DNA from: Elusimicrobia bacterium UBA4817
Lineage (GTDB): Bacteria > Elusimicrobiota > UBA8919
Reading direction: 5' to 3'
Assembly: GCA_002402375.1 (NCBI GenBank)
Contig: DHFT01000056.1
Coordinates: forward strand, 1-16,402
Length of the DNA stretch: 16,402 nucleotides
The notes under the pieces are model-generated. The model was not told where the DNA came from, ran no database searches, and saw only the letters and a program-made list of their open reading frames with translations. This document shows, one piece after another, positions 5,923-12,588 of the stretch. The position numbers and the translations under genes are program-made. The stretch's first letter is position 1. The number at the start of each line of letters is the position of its first letter.

Positions 5923-7564
5923 AATAAAGAACACGGAACAGACACAAAACGAGCCACGGAACAGACACGGAACATGGCTGTCATTCCGAGTGAAACGAGG
6001 AATCTCGTTTTTGAGATTGCTTCGGCTATGCTTCGCAATGACATTTCTATGCTCGCCTGTATTTTCCAAAGATAATTCAGGGCTTCCGGCGGAATATATT
6101 CTATCTTTTTATCCCGACGCCCGGACATCCGCGCTTGCAGGTGCTGTGGTATCACAAGGCGGTTCCGTTTCATCAATTTATTACAATCCCGCCGGTCTTG
6201 CCTCAAATTTTTATAACGAACTTTCATTTTTTTATACGCCCCTTTTTTACGGAACAAAATATACCTATATCGGCTATGCCTATCCTATCGGTTCAAAAGA
6301 AACGGTTGCCGGTTCCATCGGTTTTCTTTCAACATCGGACATAGAAAAAACAAATTCAATCGGGGAAACGCTTTATGATTTTTCGTCGCAAGAGTCCGTT
6401 TTTAATCTGGCTTATTCTGCACAGATTGGCGATACAACTGATGGAGGAATAAACATAAAGTTCTTGTCACAAAGTATAGATGATTATTCCGCCCATGCTG
6501 CATCCTGCGATTTGGGACTATTTTCCAACAAGGACGATACGAAATACGGCGCAGTGGTAAAAAATATAATCCCGATGAAAATCGGTGAGGACAAACTTCC
6601 GTTATCTCTGCGTCTCGGACTTACCCAGCGGATTTACGACAAACTTTTTTTAAGCGGCGATGTTGCATTTGAAGATATGCTTAAAAAAACTGTTCATAAA
6701 TGGTTTCTCGGCAGTGAATATAATTATAAAATATATTTTTTACGCGCGGGGCTCAATTACAAGGAAATTACCTGCGGTGTCGGGGTAACAGAGGAAAAAT
6801 TCTCAATTGATTATGCCGTTTCATTTCACACGCTTGACATCACCCACAGGTTTTCCGTCGCATTAAGGTTTGGCGTAGAACCGACGGAAGCGGAAAAACA
6901 TGCTATCAAAATTCTTGAAGAAAATAAACTGAAAGTTGAAGAAGAAGAAAAACGGATTGCACAGAAAAAATCGGAACTGGAAAAGGACATTGCCGTATTT
7001 AATATAGAGAAGGAAAAAATAGAAAAACTGATGACGAGCGATGCCAAACTTAAAAATGAGTGGAAAAAAATCAAACAGGAAAAAGAGCAAATAATTTATG
7101 AACTGGAAAATGTGAGAAAAAAACAGCAATTGTCACAGATGTTATTAAAAGCCAGAGAACATTTTGATAAAAAGGAATATGTTGCGTCATCCGATATTGT
7201 CAACCGGATACTTAAAGACGACCCGCGTAATAAAGATGCTCTGGAACTTTTGAGAAAAATCACCGATGCCACAACAACCACCGCTGCCCAAGAAAAATAT
7301 GTAAAAGCGCTTGAACTTTACGAGCAGGGAAAATATACCGATGCGATTTTCAAAGCGGATGAAGCACTAAAGATTGAGCCGGAGTATCAGAATGCACAAA
7401 TCCTGATAAAAAAGTCAAAAGCACAAAATTATATTTCGCAGAAACGGTATCAGGATGCGAAATATGAACTTGTGGAGGCGATCAAAATCAGTCCTGACGA
7501 TGTGGAACTTTTGGAATTATTAAAAAGAATTCAGACAACTCTTGATGTAATGGGGGAACAATGA
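5915..7564 (+). CDS. PorV-like outer-membrane barrel with coiled coil and TPR tail
   Basis: 549 residues from ATG 5915, which overlaps the regulator stop; ATG 5897 (555 residues) is also open. After a repeat-derived leader, residues about 55-320 match PorV/UPF0164-type barrels: DARTSALAGAVVSQGG, then SSIYYNPAGLAS, and many alternating aromatic/hydrophobic strands ending in FSVALRFGV. Residues about 325-405 are a Lys/Glu-rich coiled coil, and 410-549 hold TPR-like helical pairs (AREHFDKKEYVAS, ALELYEQGKYTDAI, NYISQKRYQDAKYEL). PorV in type IX secretion binds cargo C-terminal domains, and the Kelch gene upstream has such a domain. The TPR tail would lie in the periplasm and could contact the next gene's TPR protein; this is inference. 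A third start, GTG 5990, would give a compact 26-residue signal peptide (MKRGISFLRLL...SPVFS). No start has a good ribosome binding site, so the N-terminus is uncertain. Confidence 0.8.
   Translation: MNKIKNTEQTQNEPRNRHGTWLSFRVKRGISFLRLLRLCFAMTFLCSPVFSKDNSGLPAEYILSFYPDARTSALAGAVVSQGGSVSSIYYNPAGLASNFYNELSFFYTPLFYGTKYTYIGYAYPIGSKETVAGSIGFLSTSDIEKTNSIGETLYDFSSQESVFNLAYSAQIGDTTDGGINIKFLSQSIDDYSAHAASCDLGLFSNKDDTKYGAVVKNIIPMKIGEDKLPLSLRLGLTQRIYDKLFLSGDVAFEDMLKKTVHKWFLGSEYNYKIYFLRAGLNYKEITCGVGVTEEKFSIDYAVSFHTLDITHRFSVALRFGVEPTEAEKHAIKILEENKLKVEEEEKRIAQKKSELEKDIAVFNIEKEKIEKLMTSDAKLKNEWKKIKQEKEQIIYELENVRKKQQLSQMLLKAREHFDKKEYVASSDIVNRILKDDPRNKDALELLRKITDATTTTAAQEKYVKALELYEQGKYTDAIFKADEALKIEPEYQNAQILIKKSKAQNYISQKRYQDAKYELVEAIKISPDDVELLELLKRIQTTLDVMGEQ
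5932..5974 (+). repeat. Short direct repeats (CACGGAACA) in the leader of the barrel gene
   Basis: CACGGAACAGACAC occurs at 5932-5945 and again at 5955-5968, and a third partial CACGGAACA overlaps it at 5966-5974. The spacings are 23 and 11 bp, so the 7-bp period is not strict, although the style resembles the purine-rich arms of the heptad arrays. It is read in frame as part of the long N-terminal leader. Confidence 0.55.
5980..6042 (+). repeat. GTCATT...AATGAC palindromic element, in frame, 63 bp
   Basis: Termini GTCATTCCGAG and TTCGCAATGAC are inverted, and the centre has AATCTC (6001-6006) facing GAGATT (6013-6018). This is the common repeat whose spurious translation reads like 'LSFRVKRGIS'. 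It is exactly 63 bp (21 codons) and supplies the basic and hydrophobic residues of the barrel protein's signal region. Confidence 0.8.
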
Positions 7565-8835
7565 AAACAAAGTCAAAAGACGGTAAACGGAAGACGGTAA
7601 ACGGAAGACGAAAAATCTTTTTTACATTGCTTTTACTTCTACCTTTTACCTTCTACCTTCTACCCGCCCTTTATTCCCAGACCAAATCCGAACTATATTT
7701 TAATTCGGGAATTGATAAGTATGTCAAGGGAGATTACGACGATGCGATTGCATTATTTGAGCAGACGCTTTCGGAAAATCCTGACCATCAAAAAGCAAAA
7801 AATTTTCTGGTAAAGGTTTTAATTGAAGCGACTGAAAAACAGATTATGATGAGCAATTTCCCGAAAGCAAAAATTTATATTGACAGAGCAAAAATCATTG
7901 CTCCCGATAACGGGAAAATCAATGAATTACAAAAAGTAATATCGGGCGGATATGAAAAATCTCTAAAAGATTTTTCAAAAAAAGAAGACCAAAACCAAAA
8001 AACGGTTGTCATGTCGCCGACAAAACCGTCTACGGCTAAAAAAAGAGAACCTAAAAAGAGCATTGATGAATCGTCAGCGGCAGTAATCACGACTACCGTT
8101 CCTCTTGAACCTTCCGCCCAAGGCGAATCCGCCTACGGCGGAAAAGATAAAAGCAACCTGGGTTATATTTTATTTTTTATAGTTTTTTTTGTTGTTGTTT
8201 TGATTTTTGTTTTTTTATGGATGAGAAGAAAAGCCGTTAAAAATATCCGAAAAATTGAGGAATTGAAAAATCAAATCCGGTTAGAAGAAGAAAAAAAATA
8301 CAAACGAGAACTTGAAAAAATAAAACTTGAGGTAGAAAAAAACAAACAAGCACTTGCCGAGAATATAAAAATTCAGGTTGCCGAGAAGAAAGCGATAACT
8401 AAGAAAGATGCCGAAAGAGCCCATCAGCAGTTGGTTTCTGCCATAGAAGAGGATAAACTTTTAGATACAATAACTGATAGTATGAAAAGCGACGAATATT
8501 CAAAAGAAATTATTCAAAAAATGATTTTTTCAATAAGAACTATTATGAATGTCAATAAAGATGATGCCCTAAATAATATAAAACGGCTTTCAGAAAGTGA
8601 GAATGCCCGTCTCAGATATGATTGCGTTAAAATAATAGAAAATATTTTAACCCCTGAAACGCTTGAAATTTTAATAAAAATGTTTAACGATTCCGACTAT
8701 GGGGTTAAGAGGGCGGTCATTACGCTGACAAACAATATCTATAATCTCTCTCCTTCCGGTATTTCAACTGTTCTGCTCACCGATATGAAGAAACGGCTCA
8801 CTGAGGAAAAATTAAAAAATGGTTGGATAATTTAG
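7561..8835 (+). CDS. TPR protein with a transmembrane helix and cytoplasmic HEAT-like tail
   Basis: 424 residues; the ATG overlaps the barrel gene's stop (ATGA), with GGGGGAA as a possible ribosome binding site. The order is: basic plus hydrophobic signal segment (1-39, KRKTVNGRRK then FTLLLLLPFTFYLLPAL), TPR-like helices (about 41-125, SGIDKYVKGDYDDAIALFEQ), a low-complexity linker (130-195), a strong membrane helix (200-222) followed by RRK, a coiled coil (225-275), and a helical HEAT-like region (290-424, with NARLRYDCVKIIENIL). If the N-terminus is a cleaved signal, the TPR part faces the periplasm and the HEAT part the cytoplasm. It may link the barrel's TPR tail to an inner-membrane or cytoplasmic partner; that is inference. 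The signal segment is encoded by two heptanucleotide arrays, and linker residues 184-195 by a GC palindrome. No named family recognised for the whole protein. Confidence 0.75.
   Translation: MKTKSKDGKRKTVNGRRKIFFTLLLLLPFTFYLLPALYSQTKSELYFNSGIDKYVKGDYDDAIALFEQTLSENPDHQKAKNFLVKVLIEATEKQIMMSNFPKAKIYIDRAKIIAPDNGKINELQKVISGGYEKSLKDFSKKEDQNQKTVVMSPTKPSTAKKREPKKSIDESSAAVITTTVPLEPSAQGESAYGGKDKSNLGYILFFIVFFVVVLIFVFLWMRRKAVKNIRKIEELKNQIRLEEEKKYKRELEKIKLEVEKNKQALAENIKIQVAEKKAITKKDAERAHQQLVSAIEEDKLLDTITDSMKSDEYSKEIIQKMIFSIRTIMNVNKDDALNNIKRLSESENARLRYDCVKIIENILTPETLEILIKMFNDSDYGVKRAVITLTNNIYNLSPSGISTVLLTDMKKRLTEEKLKNGWII
7580..7663 (+). repeat. Inverted heptanucleotide array C, coding for the signal segment
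   Basis: The left arm is ACGGTAA, ACGGAAG, ACGGTAA, ACGGAAG (7580-7607). The right arm is CTTCTAC, CTTTTAC, CTTCTAC, CTTCTAC (7636-7663). The purine-rich arm encodes the basic residues and the pyrimidine-rich arm the hydrophobic residues of the signal segment. Confidence 0.88.
8112..8145 (+). repeat. CCGCC/GGCGG palindromic element (coding copy)
   Basis: TTCCGCC (8112-8118) faces GGCGGAA (8137-8143), with an inner TCCGCC-TAC-GGCGGA hairpin (8128-8142). It has the same order of parts as the intergenic copy at 5443-5484, including the trailing GGCGGAAAAG. It encodes PSAQGESAYGG in the linker before the membrane helix. Confidence 0.75.
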
Positions 8836-8848
8836 CCCCAAAAAATCC

Positions 8849-8877
8849 TTGACAAATCCGACAGAATTTAATAAAAT
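8849..8877 (+). promoter_or_regulatory. Sigma-70-type promoter for tRNA-Gln
   Basis: A perfect -35 TTGACA (8849-8854) and a -10 TAAAAT (8872-8877, five of six) are separated by 17 bp. Transcription would start near 8884, about 30 bp before the tRNA. glmU may also be read from here, since no terminator is seen between them. Confidence 0.75.
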
Positions 8878-8914
8878 TATAAAATTGTGGGAGGCGGGTT
8901 TTTATTGGCAAAAT

Positions 8915-8987
8915 TGGGGAGTAGCCAAGCGGTAAGGCAACGGCCTTTGGAGCCGTCATAACGAAGGTTCGAATCCTTCCTCCCCAG
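8915..8987 (+). tRNA. tRNA-Gln (anticodon UUG)
   Basis: The cloverleaf folds: acceptor TGGGGAG/CTCCCCA, D arm starting GCCAAGCGGTAA, anticodon stem ACGGC/GCCGT with loop CTTTGGA (anticodon TTG), and T arm GAAGG-TTCGAAT-CCTTC. The weak U1-A72 pair and G73 are typical identity features of tRNA-Gln. CCA is not encoded. A MITE-like element begins 10 bp after its 3' end. Confidence 0.95.
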
Positions 8988-8997
8988 ATAATCGCTC

Positions 8998-9105
8998 GGC
9001 AGTAAATTTTTTCAGATACGCTCGGGCAACCACCCTGTTGCCCTCGCTCTGGCGTCGCTCCGTGAAAGAATAGTCGCTCCTTAGGGTCTGATAAAAATTT
9101 CTGCC
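8998..9105 (+). repeat. MITE-like element, copy 1 (between tRNA-Gln and glmU)
   Basis: 19-bp terminal inverted repeats match at 16 of 19 positions: GGCAGTAAATTTTTTCAGA (8998-9016) against 9087-9105. Inside is a hairpin GGGCAAC/GTTGCCC, several GTCGCTC motifs and TAGTCGCTC. The element is flanked by TCGCTC on the left and TCGTTC on the right. Length 108 bp; the second copy is at 12417. No coding capacity. Confidence 0.8.
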
Positions 9106-9140
9106 TCGTTCCATGTTAAAAGGACAGAAATCCAAAGTTT

Positions 9141-10490
9141 ATGAAAAACACAGTCGCCATAATTCTTGCTGCAGGTGAAGGCACAAGGTTTAACTCGGTT
9201 ACGCCGAAAGTTCTTCATAAAGTTTTGGGCAAGATGATTATTGAAAGTGTTGCCGAAATAGTAGATGGTTTTGACAAAAAAATTATTGTCGTAGGACATA
9301 AATCGGAACTTGTCAAAAAAAGTATAAGTGTTCAAAATGTGGTTTTTGTTGAACAGATTAAGCAACTCGGCAGCGGCGATGCGGTTAAACAGACGGAAAA
9401 AATCTTAAAAAATTTCACGGGTGATTTGGTTGTACTTTCCGGCGATGTTCCGCTTCTTAAGAAAAAAACGGTCGGCAAATTAGTGTCGGTTCACAAAAAA
9501 GAAAAAGCCGTCGCGACGGTGCTTACCTGCGAGACGGAAAATCCGTCGCATTACGGGAGAATCGTAAGAAACTCCGACGGAACGGTTAAGGCGATTGTTG
9601 AGGCAAAAGATGCGTCCGATGAAATCAAAAAAATAAAGGAAATCAATTCGGGTATTTATGTTTTTTCGTCAAAAGAACTTTTTTCGGCACTGCATAATAT
9701 AAAAAATGATAATTCAAAAGGCGAGTATTATCTGACGGATGTTATGTCAATTTTAAGTCGGCAAGATAAAAAAATTATTGCCTATAAAACCGATGACTTC
9801 AGAGAAATTATGGGCATCAATAACAGGTATGAACTGGCGCTTGCGGAGAATTATATGAGGGAAAAGGTTCTTGAAAATCTGATGCATTCGGGTGTTACGG
9901 TTGTAAATCCGGACACCGTTTATGTTGAAGAAACGGTTGAAATTGAAAAAGACGTAACGATAATGCCTTCAACAATTATCAAAGGAAGAACGAAAATCAG
10001 AAGCGGTTGCGTTATAGGGCCTTTCAGTTATGTTGACTCTTGCACCGTCGGAAAAAATGTTGAAATAAGGGCATCTTTTGTCTACGGGGCTGAAATTGCC
10101 GAAGATGTCCAAATAGGTCCGTTTTCGCACATAAGAAAGGAAACAAAAATAGATAAAAAAGCCAGAATAGGCAATTTCTCGGAAATCAAAAAATCAACTA
10201 TCGGCGAAAATACGAAGGTCTCGCATCTTTCATATATCGGCGACTCTATACTCGGAAAAAATATAAACATCGGAGCGGGCACTATTACCTGTAATTACGA
10301 CGGTAAAAATAAACACAAAACGGAAATCGGCGACGGTTCGTTCGTCGGCAGCAATACGAATCTGGTCGCTCCCGTTAAAATAGGGAAAGGCGTTTTGATT
10401 GCCGCAGGGTCCACTATTACACATAATGTGCCGGATAATAAACTGGCAATTGCCCGACAGAGACAGGTTATAAAGAAAAGGCAGGGTTAA
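9141..10490 (+). CDS. glmU: Bifunctional UDP-GlcNAc pyrophosphorylase / glucosamine-1-phosphate acetyltransferase
   Basis: GlmU makes UDP-GlcNAc, the precursor of peptidoglycan and lipopolysaccharide, in two steps in the cytoplasm. It is 449 residues, close to the usual 450-460. The N-terminal uridyltransferase shows the nucleotide loop LAAGEGTRF at 9-17 with K23 (TPKVLH), and SGDVPLL further on. From about residue 245 a left-handed beta-helix follows with many I-G-x hexapeptides; the acetyltransferase site includes the His of KVSHLSYIGD and GAGTITCNYDG. It heads the glmU-prs-rplY-pth group. The start is well placed by the conserved N-terminus, but only a weak, distant AAAGGA (16 bp upstream) serves as ribosome binding site; the MITE-like element ends 35 bp upstream. 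It is likely co-transcribed with tRNA-Gln or from a promoter not recognised here. Confidence 0.97.
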   Translation: MKNTVAIILAAGEGTRFNSVTPKVLHKVLGKMIIESVAEIVDGFDKKIIVVGHKSELVKKSISVQNVVFVEQIKQLGSGDAVKQTEKILKNFTGDLVVLSGDVPLLKKKTVGKLVSVHKKEKAVATVLTCETENPSHYGRIVRNSDGTVKAIVEAKDASDEIKKIKEINSGIYVFSSKELFSALHNIKNDNSKGEYYLTDVMSILSRQDKKIIAYKTDDFREIMGINNRYELALAENYMREKVLENLMHSGVTVVNPDTVYVEETVEIEKDVTIMPSTIIKGRTKIRSGCVIGPFSYVDSCTVGKNVEIRASFVYGAEIAEDVQIGPFSHIRKETKIDKKARIGNFSEIKKSTIGENTKVSHLSYIGDSILGKNINIGAGTITCNYDGKNKHKTEIGDGSFVGSNTNLVAPVKIGKGVLIAAGSTITHNVPDNKLAIARQRQVIKKRQG

Positions 10491-10494
10491 GCGG

Positions 10495-10618
10495 TAAGTA
10501 ATAAGGATTAAGAAGGCAGTAGTAAGGATTAAGTCGCTCGTTTCACTCGCTTTAAGAATTAAGTTTTAACTTATTACTTAATCCTTATAACTTAATCCTG
10601 ACATCTTAATCCTTAATC
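10495..10618 (+). repeat. Inverted heptanucleotide array D (glmU-prs gap)
   Basis: The left arm runs in 7-bp steps from 10495 to 10529 (TAAGTAA, TAAGGAT, TAAGAAG, GCAGTAG, TAAGGAT). The right arm has seven units from 10570 to 10618, mostly CTTAATC. A unit with AGTCGCTCG and ACTCGCTT interrupts the left arm (10532-10551), and TAAGTT-TT-AACTTA forms the apex. The array ends 3 bp before AAAGGAGG of prs. It fills nearly the whole gap. Confidence 0.88.
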
Positions 10619-10635
10619 CTGAAAGGAGGATTTTA

Positions 10636-11580
10636 ATGGCTTACGACAAACTAAAAATTTTCAGCGGTTCGGCAAATCGTTATTTGTCAAAAGAGGTTTG
10701 TAGTTTCCTTAAAGTTCCGCTCGGTGCTTTGGAAATAGGCCGTTTTCCCGACGGTGAAGTTAATATAAAAATAACGGAAAACATTCGCGGGTGCGATACC
10801 TTTGTCATTCAGCCGACATCCTCTCCTGCAAACGAAAATCTGATGGAACTTCTCATAATTATAGATGCTCTCCGCCGGGCCTCTGCCGGAAGAATTACAG
10901 CCGTCGTCCCGTATTACGGATATTCCCGTCAGGATAGAAAAGCCGAACCGCGCGTGCCCATAACCGCTAAACTTGTTGCAAATTTGCTCACGGTCGCCGG
11001 TGCAAACAGGGTGCTTACGCTTGATTTACACGCCGGACAAATTCAGGGATTTTTTGATATTCCGGTTGACCATCTGTTTGTCCGTCCCGTTCTTGTTGAT
11101 TATTTTAAGAAGAAAAAACTTAAAAATTTAATTGTTGTTTCACCTGATGCCGGCGGCGTGGAAAGAGCCCGTTCATTTGCCAAGCGAATGAGAGTCGGAC
11201 TTGCTATAATAGATAAAAGAAGAATCTCGCCCGCCGAAGCGGCCGTCTTAAACATTATAGGAAATGTAAAAAACAAAAACATCATAATTGTTGACGATAT
11301 GATTGATACCGCCGGCACGCTTGTCAAAGCTGCCGAGGCATTGAAAAAAAGCGGTGCGGGCGATATTTATGCAACCGCCGCCCATGGGATTTTCGCCGGT
11401 GAGGCCGTTAAGAAAATAGAAAATTCGCCGGTAAAAGAAGTGGTTGTTACCAATTCCATCTCCGACGACAAATCAAAAACAAAAAAGATAAAGGTTTTGT
11501 CCGTCGGCAAACTTTTAGCGGATGCAATATTGAGAATTCACGACGAAAAATCTGTATCAGAATTATTTGAATTGTCATAA
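10636..11580 (+). CDS. prs: Ribose-phosphate pyrophosphokinase (PRPP synthase, class I)
   Basis: The enzyme transfers pyrophosphate from ATP to ribose 5-phosphate, giving PRPP for purine, pyrimidine, His, Trp and NAD synthesis in the cytoplasm. 314 residues, the normal length for class I. Visible signatures are the PRPP-synthase motif D130-L-H-A-G-Q-I-Q-G-F-F, the ATP-side YYGYSRQDRK (93-102), DAGG at 171-174, the flexible-loop KRR at 194-196, and the PRPP-binding loop VDDMIDTAGT at 219-228. An AAAGGAGG sequence at 10622-10629 lies 6 bp before the ATG, the best ribosome binding site in the window. It follows glmU as in Bacillus, where UDP-GlcNAc and PRPP synthesis share an operon with ribosome-maintenance genes. 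The leader is array D, so any hairpin formed by its arms would lie just before this gene. Confidence 0.97.
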   Translation: MAYDKLKIFSGSANRYLSKEVCSFLKVPLGALEIGRFPDGEVNIKITENIRGCDTFVIQPTSSPANENLMELLIIIDALRRASAGRITAVVPYYGYSRQDRKAEPRVPITAKLVANLLTVAGANRVLTLDLHAGQIQGFFDIPVDHLFVRPVLVDYFKKKKLKNLIVVSPDAGGVERARSFAKRMRVGLAIIDKRRISPAEAAVLNIIGNVKNKNIIIVDDMIDTAGTLVKAAEALKKSGAGDIYATAAHGIFAGEAVKKIENSPVKEVVVTNSISDDKSKTKKIKVLSVGKLLADAILRIHDEKSVSELFELS

Positions 11581-11590
11581 AATTTAATAT

Positions 11591-11643
11591 TTTCACGGAA
11601 ATGTTTTCGTGCGTACCTTACGGTAGGCAGGTCTTCGTGGAAA
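11591..11643 (+). repeat. Palindromic leader between prs and rplY
   Basis: TTTCACGGAA (11591-11600) is loosely mirrored by TTCGTGGAAA (11634-11643). Inside lie CACGGAA-ATGT-TTTCGTG and GTACC-TTAC-GGTAGG hairpins. It could be one more repeat family or a leader controlling rplY; no second copy is in the window. An in-frame ATG at 11601 lies inside it and is unlikely to be the start. Confidence 0.5.
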
Positions 11644-11657
11644 AAAGGAGAAGTAAA

Positions 11658-12383
11658 ATGGAAAAGTTCACACTGGATTCACAAGAGAGGAAACCGGCAT
11701 CAAAAGGCGAGATGAAGAAGTTGCGGGCATCCGGAAGAATTCCTGCTGTTCTATACGGCGATACGGCAAATATGTCTCTTACGGTTGATGCCGTCAAATT
11801 CACAACGCTGCTTAAAACGGCCGGGCGCAATGTTATGATTTCGCTTAACATGCCGGATAAAACCTCAAAAACGGTTTTGATAAAGGATATTCAAAGAAAT
11901 GTTATTTCCCGCGAACTTTCCCATATTGATTTTTATTCTGTCAGTATGAAAAAGAAAATTGAAATTTCAATTCCTGTTATGCTTATAGGGGAAGCCCCGG
12001 GAGTTAAATCCGGCGGCGTTCTTTCTCACATAGTCCGGGAACTGAAAGTAAAATGTCTCCCTTCGGATATTCCGGAAAAAATTACGGTTGACATTTCCAA
12101 ACTGGAAATAGGGAATACTGTTCATGTAAAGGAACTGTCCGTGCCTAAAAACGTGGACGTTCTGATTTCGCCCGACCAGATAGTTGTCAATATTGTATCT
12201 CCGACTATTCTTGAAGAGGTAACCCCTGGCGCCGTTGTTGGCGAAGTGGCAGCCGAACCGGAGGTAATAGGTAAGGGTAAGAAGATTGAAGAAGGTGAAG
12301 AAGGCGAAGCAGTATCTCCGGCATCACCTGTTGCCGGTGCAAAGAAGGAAGCCGCACCTGTTAAAAAAGAAGAAAAAAAATAG
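11658..12383 (+). CDS. rplY: Ribosomal protein bL25, long TL5/CTC form
   Basis: bL25 binds 5S rRNA in the large subunit. The start at 11658 is chosen because AAAGGAG (11644-11650) lies 7 bp before it and the product begins like the family (MEKFTLDSQERKPASKGEMKKLRASGRIPAVLYG); an earlier in-frame ATG at 11601 would add a leader of repeat sequence. 241 residues: the 5S-binding domain (about 1-95, ending HIDFYSV), then the beta-rich CTC extension (100-190, with GVKSGGVLSHIVRELKVKCLP), then a low-complexity Glu/Ala/Lys tail (EEGEEGEAVSPAS to KKEEKK). It lies between prs and pth as ctc does in Bacillus. The TAG stop is the first three bases of the motif TAGTCGCTC, which recurs in the nearby MITE-like elements. 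Confidence 0.96.
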   Translation: MEKFTLDSQERKPASKGEMKKLRASGRIPAVLYGDTANMSLTVDAVKFTTLLKTAGRNVMISLNMPDKTSKTVLIKDIQRNVISRELSHIDFYSVSMKKKIEISIPVMLIGEAPGVKSGGVLSHIVRELKVKCLPSDIPEKITVDISKLEIGNTVHVKELSVPKNVDVLISPDQIVVNIVSPTILEEVTPGAVVGEVAAEPEVIGKGKKIEEGEEGEAVSPASPVAGAKKEAAPVKKEEKK

Positions 12384-12416
12384 TCGCTCGGGAACAAATT
12401 TCTTTGAATATCGTTC

Positions 12417-12550
12417 GGCAGTAAATTTTTTCAGACACGCTTAGCCGCCCGCCCTGTCGGCTTCGTCCCTAAAGGGACTTCCTGTGGTCGCTCTAATCGT
12501 CGCTCTTGAAAGCGTAGTCGCTCCTCAAGGGTCTGAATAAAATTTCTGCC
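12417..12550 (+). repeat. MITE-like element, copy 2 (between rplY and pth)
   Basis: Terminal inverted repeats at 12417-12435 and 12532-12550 match at 16 of 19 bases; the left terminus is identical to copy 1. The inside differs: GCCG/CGGC and GTCCCTAAAGGGAC hairpins, then TAGTCGCTCCTCAAGGG, shared with copy 1 apart from small changes. Length 134 bp. Flanks are TCGTTC and TCGCTT. It occupies most of the 205-bp gap. Confidence 0.8.
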
Positions 12551-12588
12551 TCGCTTGAATTTTTCCCTCGCACCGGTTTTTAAGTTAT

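Noticed and set aside
10495..10618. CRISPR array
   Set aside because: The repeated unit is 7 bp and directly tandem, with no spacers of constant length and no cas genes nearby.
11601..11657. Longer rplY product from ATG 11601
   Set aside because: The extra 19 residues come from a palindromic leader; a good ribosome binding site and the family N-terminus support 11658.
12532..12550. Promoter within the MITE-like right end (TAAAAT-like box)
   Set aside because: No -35 match lies at 16-18 bp upstream, so the resemblance is probably due to AT-rich sequence.
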